From positions 40,273 to 104,272 of the forward strand of contig JANQDY010000085.1 in the NCBI GenBank assembly GCA_028278625.1: a stretch of DNA of 64,000 nucleotides, given 5' to 3'. Numbering within the stretch: position 1 is the first letter of the stretch; each line of letters begins with the position of its first letter. The position numbers were made by a program, and so were the translations under genes. The notes below the pieces were generated by a model. That model was given only the letters and a program-made list of their open reading frames with translations, made no database searches and was not told the DNA's origin. Below are positions 61,580-64,000 of the stretch, piece after piece. The DNA is from Thermodesulfobacteriota bacterium (GTDB lineage Bacteria; Desulfobacterota; DSM-4660; Desulfatiglandales; Desulfatiglandaceae).

Positions 61580-62509
61580 TCATTTGGCAACCCGTTTCTG
61601 ATACCCCTTGAACCGGTCAGGAAGGTGGGCAAGGCTTTTGGCATCCGGATAATTCTGAAGTTCTTTCTGACAATTCCGAATCCGCTCCCCCAATGGGGGA
61701 TGCGTGGAAAACCAAGAACCCTTCTGGGTGGAGCGGGATTGGATCTGTTTGAGTTCCCTCAGCACCTCAAGCAATCCGCTGGGGTCATAGCCGGTGCGGT
61801 AGGCGGTCTCAAGGGCCTTTGTATCGGCTTCAAACTCCATGTTCTGATCCAAACCCTTATCAAACAGGGTTTCTTGAAGCCCTCCGATCATGTCTTCAAA
61901 CTCTTTCCCTTTTTCCCCTTCCATGGTGGCGGATGTAATCTTCCCGACGCCGTCAAAAAAGCGGGCCCGCTGGATGGATTTGAGGGCATGTTTGTATCCC
62001 ACATGAGCCACTTCGTGAGCCAGGACTCCCGCCAGCTGATCTTCGCTTTCTATGGTTTTCAAAAGGCCCGAACTCACGAAAATGATGCCGCCGGGACAGG
62101 CGAAAGCATTTTGCAGGGGGCTCTCCACCACAACGAAGTTATAGAGGATATTGGGCCTGTCAGAATTTCGCGCCACCGCATTTCCCACCAAGTTCACATA
62201 CCTCTGAAGGGCCTTGTCTTGAACCGGCAATCCGTAGCGATGAAACCCTTCCAACGCCAGACTCTCGCCGATGGTTCTTTCGGATTTATAATCGATCTCT
62301 GAAGCGGAACCCAGTATGGAGACCGCGCCGGACAGCAGTTTGCTCTCCTTGCTATCGGGATCCATCAATTTGTCCAAGAGGCCCGCCAATCGCAAGGGCT
62401 CTGCCCCACTCCCTTTTGGTGTGGGACGATTCAGATCGGCGGAAGCGGATCCGGCAATTACGAGAAATGCCGACAGCAAAATGAAGGCAAAGATACGTTT
62501 TTTGTGCAT
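61580..62509 (-). CDS. M48-family exported metalloprotease
   Basis: This 309-residue protein begins with a signal peptide (IFAFILLSAFLVIAGSASA) and has the zinc motif HEVAH in LAGVLAHEVAHVGYKHAL. A likely third ligand lies in MEFEADTKALETA. FSTHPPLGERI near the C-terminus is also typical of M48 (Oma1/BepA-like) enzymes. It probably acts in the periplasm on misfolded envelope proteins. The ATG at 62509 follows GGAGTTTGGCC. It is followed by the sigma-54 activator gene on the same strand. Confidence 0.9.
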   Translation of the reverse strand: MHKKRIFAFILLSAFLVIAGSASADLNRPTPKGSGAEPLRLAGLLDKLMDPDSKESKLLSGAVSILGSASEIDYKSERTIGESLALEGFHRYGLPVQDKALQRYVNLVGNAVARNSDRPNILYNFVVVESPLQNAFACPGGIIFVSSGLLKTIESEDQLAGVLAHEVAHVGYKHALKSIQRARFFDGVGKITSATMEGEKGKEFEDMIGGLQETLFDKGLDQNMEFEADTKALETAYRTGYDPSGLLEVLRELKQIQSRSTQKGSWFSTHPPLGERIRNCQKELQNYPDAKSLAHLPDRFKGYQKRVAK

Positions 62510-62559
62510 GGCCAAACTCCGTTCAATAAATGGAAGGACTGTTTTTTGCATTACCCGCT

Positions 62560-63069
62560 TTATGGCGCGTACTCGCCGATTTTTCCCTTTCTCAGAAAAA
62601 CATCCACTTCCTTGTCTGTGATGTGGATGGCCAGGACCCGGTCCAGGGCTTTCTTGTAGGTCTCAGGTGTCCCCCGCTTTTTTGCATACTGCTCCGTCTC
62701 CTTGCTCAAACCGCGAATGCTTCTGGAGGTCTGAGCTTCATCGGCGCTAATGCTGCTGCTCCCCATTGCGGCAAACAGATCACCGGATTCTTCCGTTTCC
62801 TTTGAAGGGGGCGTATCGGAGAGCTTACCCCGGTACATCCAGCCTTCTTCGCCCGACGCGGTTCTTATACGATACCAGCGTTTTTGGGATTCCAATACGG
62901 ATACTTTGGATCCTATGGCGACGGTGGATACGGTTTTTGCAGATGCTTTGGGTTGAGACTTGAGCCGGGCTTTCTCTGATGTGACCCACATGCTGCCGGC
63001 CGCAAAAACGGGGATAACAAAAAACACCAAGACTGCGGCGGATGCCACGAGAAAAGAACGGTTTTTCAT
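62560..63069 (-). CDS. Exported SH3-domain protein
   Basis: This 169-residue protein has a signal peptide (VASAAVLVFFVIPVFAAG) and a bacterial SH3 domain of about 55 residues (MWVTSEKARLKSQPKASAKTV through GEEGWMYRGKL). A coil-rich tail follows. SH3 domains of this type bind cell-wall peptides. It lies 50 nt before the M48 protease gene on the same strand, suggesting a shared envelope role. Confidence 0.8.
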   Translation of the reverse strand: MKNRSFLVASAAVLVFFVIPVFAAGSMWVTSEKARLKSQPKASAKTVSTVAIGSKVSVLESQKRWYRIRTASGEEGWMYRGKLSDTPPSKETEESGDLFAAMGSSSISADEAQTSRSIRGLSKETEQYAKKRGTPETYKKALDRVLAIHITDKEVDVFLRKGKIGEYAP

Positions 63070-63321
63070 GATTTAAACCCTTTCAAATGGAATCGGTTTA
63101 CGGAACATTCGCTCCTTATCCATCACGTTCTACATAATAGGAATTTGAAACCGATTTTTCAACCCATTCCGAAATCTGGCGAAGCATCCCCCTTTCCTTT
63201 ATGGATTCCATGAAAATCTGTTGAAATGCTTTCCCGTTTGTGACATCTTTTTTAGGGAATTAATGGCAATCAAGGAAGAGGAGCGACCGAAGAGAGAAGA
63301 AGCATCATAAAGGTGTTCGCC

Positions 63322-64000
63322 ATGCTGGGACTGGTTCTGGAAGGTGGCGCCATGAGGGCCGGGTTTGTTGCGGGGGCGTTGATGGCCCTTATGGACAAAA
63401 ACCTTGCTGATTTCGATTTTGCAGCTGCCGTATCGGCCAGCGTTCCGACACTGGCCTATTGTGCCGCAGGCCAGCGGAGGGAGATGGAAGAGGTCTGGCG
63501 GAACGAACTGACCTGTACCAAGCTGGTCTGCTATCAAAACATCCCGGCCGCATCAATTACCCTTTCCGAAAAAAGACCCATCCTGAATATCGACTACCTT
63601 GTCTACGACGTTTTCAAGAAGAGATACCCTCTGAACCAGGACACCCTGCTTGGCAGTAGAATGACCTGTCATTTTTCAGCGGCGATGGTGCCCCATGGGA
63701 AAGAGGTGTTTTTGAGCCCCATTGAAATTGATATCTATGATCTGTTCAAGGCATGTCTGGCTGTTCCGGGTTGTTATCCTGCAACCGTTTCCATCAATGA
63801 CTGCCGATATGTGGATGGCGGCACCGTAAACCCCCTTCCCTTTCAGGGACTTCCAAATGAGAATGTGTCGAAGTTTCTGGTAATCCTCACGAAACCCACC
63901 CACTGCGAAAACGAACCCCCCAATTTTCTCAAAAGAGCCCTTTTCTGGCGATATTTCAGAAGATACGACTGGATGATTGAAAAACTCTGGGAGGGAGCGC
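63322..64000 (+). CDS. Patatin-like phospholipase (5' part)
   Basis: This gene is open to the end of the window; at least 226 residues are seen. GLVLEGGAMRAGFVAGAL matches the patatin oxyanion-hole region. The nucleophile region reads AVSASVPTLAY, so the usual G-x-S-x-G is replaced by S-A-S-V-P with only the Ser retained (Ser40). The catalytic Asp is preserved in YVDGGTVNPLP. No signal peptide is present. It may hydrolyse phospholipid or neutral lipid. The altered elbow makes activity uncertain. AAAGGTG precedes the ATG. Confidence 0.85.
   Translation, partial: MLGLVLEGGAMRAGFVAGALMALMDKNLADFDFAAAVSASVPTLAYCAAGQRREMEEVWRNELTCTKLVCYQNIPAASITLSEKRPILNIDYLVYDVFKKRYPLNQDTLLGSRMTCHFSAAMVPHGKEVFLSPIEIDIYDLFKACLAVPGCYPATVSINDCRYVDGGTVNPLPFQGLPNENVSKFLVILTKPTHCENEPPNFLKRALFWRYFRRYDWMIEKLWEGA

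Overview
The window looks like chromosome of an anaerobic Desulfobacterota (deltaproteobacterial, Desulfobacterales-like) bacterium. This rests on the gene families seen: a 2-oxoacid:ferredoxin oxidoreductase with an FAD/Fe-S partner, a DUF3786 protein, a QueG-like Fe-S protein, a sigma-54 activator with a matching -24/-12 promoter, tripartite tricarboxylate transport, and moderate GC. No rRNA, tRNA, CRISPR array or intact transposase was seen. The species cannot be named from the sequence.

Region 1 (1-2.9 kb) has the start of a response regulator, a Spy/CpxP-like envelope lipoprotein divergent from it, a Tat-type flavodoxin and an uncharacterised lipoprotein. Region 2 (about 2.9-41.2 kb) is the main feature: a phosphate-starvation (Pho) island. 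It holds pstC-pstA-pstS-pstB-phoU, a Pit transporter, two further PstS-like proteins, a dead pstS remnant, a PhoU-domain remnant beside a TrkA/RCK potassium channel, an exported HAD phosphatase, a PhoH ATPase, an EAL-CBS-GGDEF protein, an ArsC-type reductase, an OlsF-like ornithine-lipid synthase and a PHP-glycosyltransferase fusion. At least nine promoters in it carry tandem CTAAC/TTAAC repeats spaced exactly 11 bp. That is the architecture expected of PhoB boxes, so I infer one regulon.

Inside the island, 26.8-34.2 kb holds an unusual set: three small membrane proteins with an HMA-like domain and a basic GRxR N-terminal motif, a calcium-type P2 ATPase with a similar N-terminal domain, a DUF5132 protein, an orphan ParA-type ATPase and a divergent S-adenosylmethionine synthetase-like protein. 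Pho-type boxes precede at least two of these units. I propose, as inference only, a Pho-controlled cation/phosphate membrane system, possibly a storage compartment.

Region 3 (41.2-50.4 kb) is a mixed accessory stretch: a TetR regulator with operator-like palindromes at its own promoter and before the next genes, a flavin-binding protein, an Fe-S/SCP2 protein, a membrane adenylate cyclase, a tandem thioredoxin-fold protein, a DUF3786 protein, a histone-deacetylase-family hydrolase and a large secreted metalloprotease. Region 4 (50.6-61.5 kb) is a carboxylic-acid uptake and oxidation module: TctA-TctB-TctC, an acyl-CoA ligase, a three-subunit 2-oxoacid oxidoreductase and an FAD/Fe-S electron-transfer protein. 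A near-consensus sigma-54 promoter and tandem upstream repeats lie just downstream of the gene for a sigma-54 activator. Region 5 (61.5-64 kb) has an M48 protease, an SH3 protein and the start of a patatin-like protein that runs off the window.
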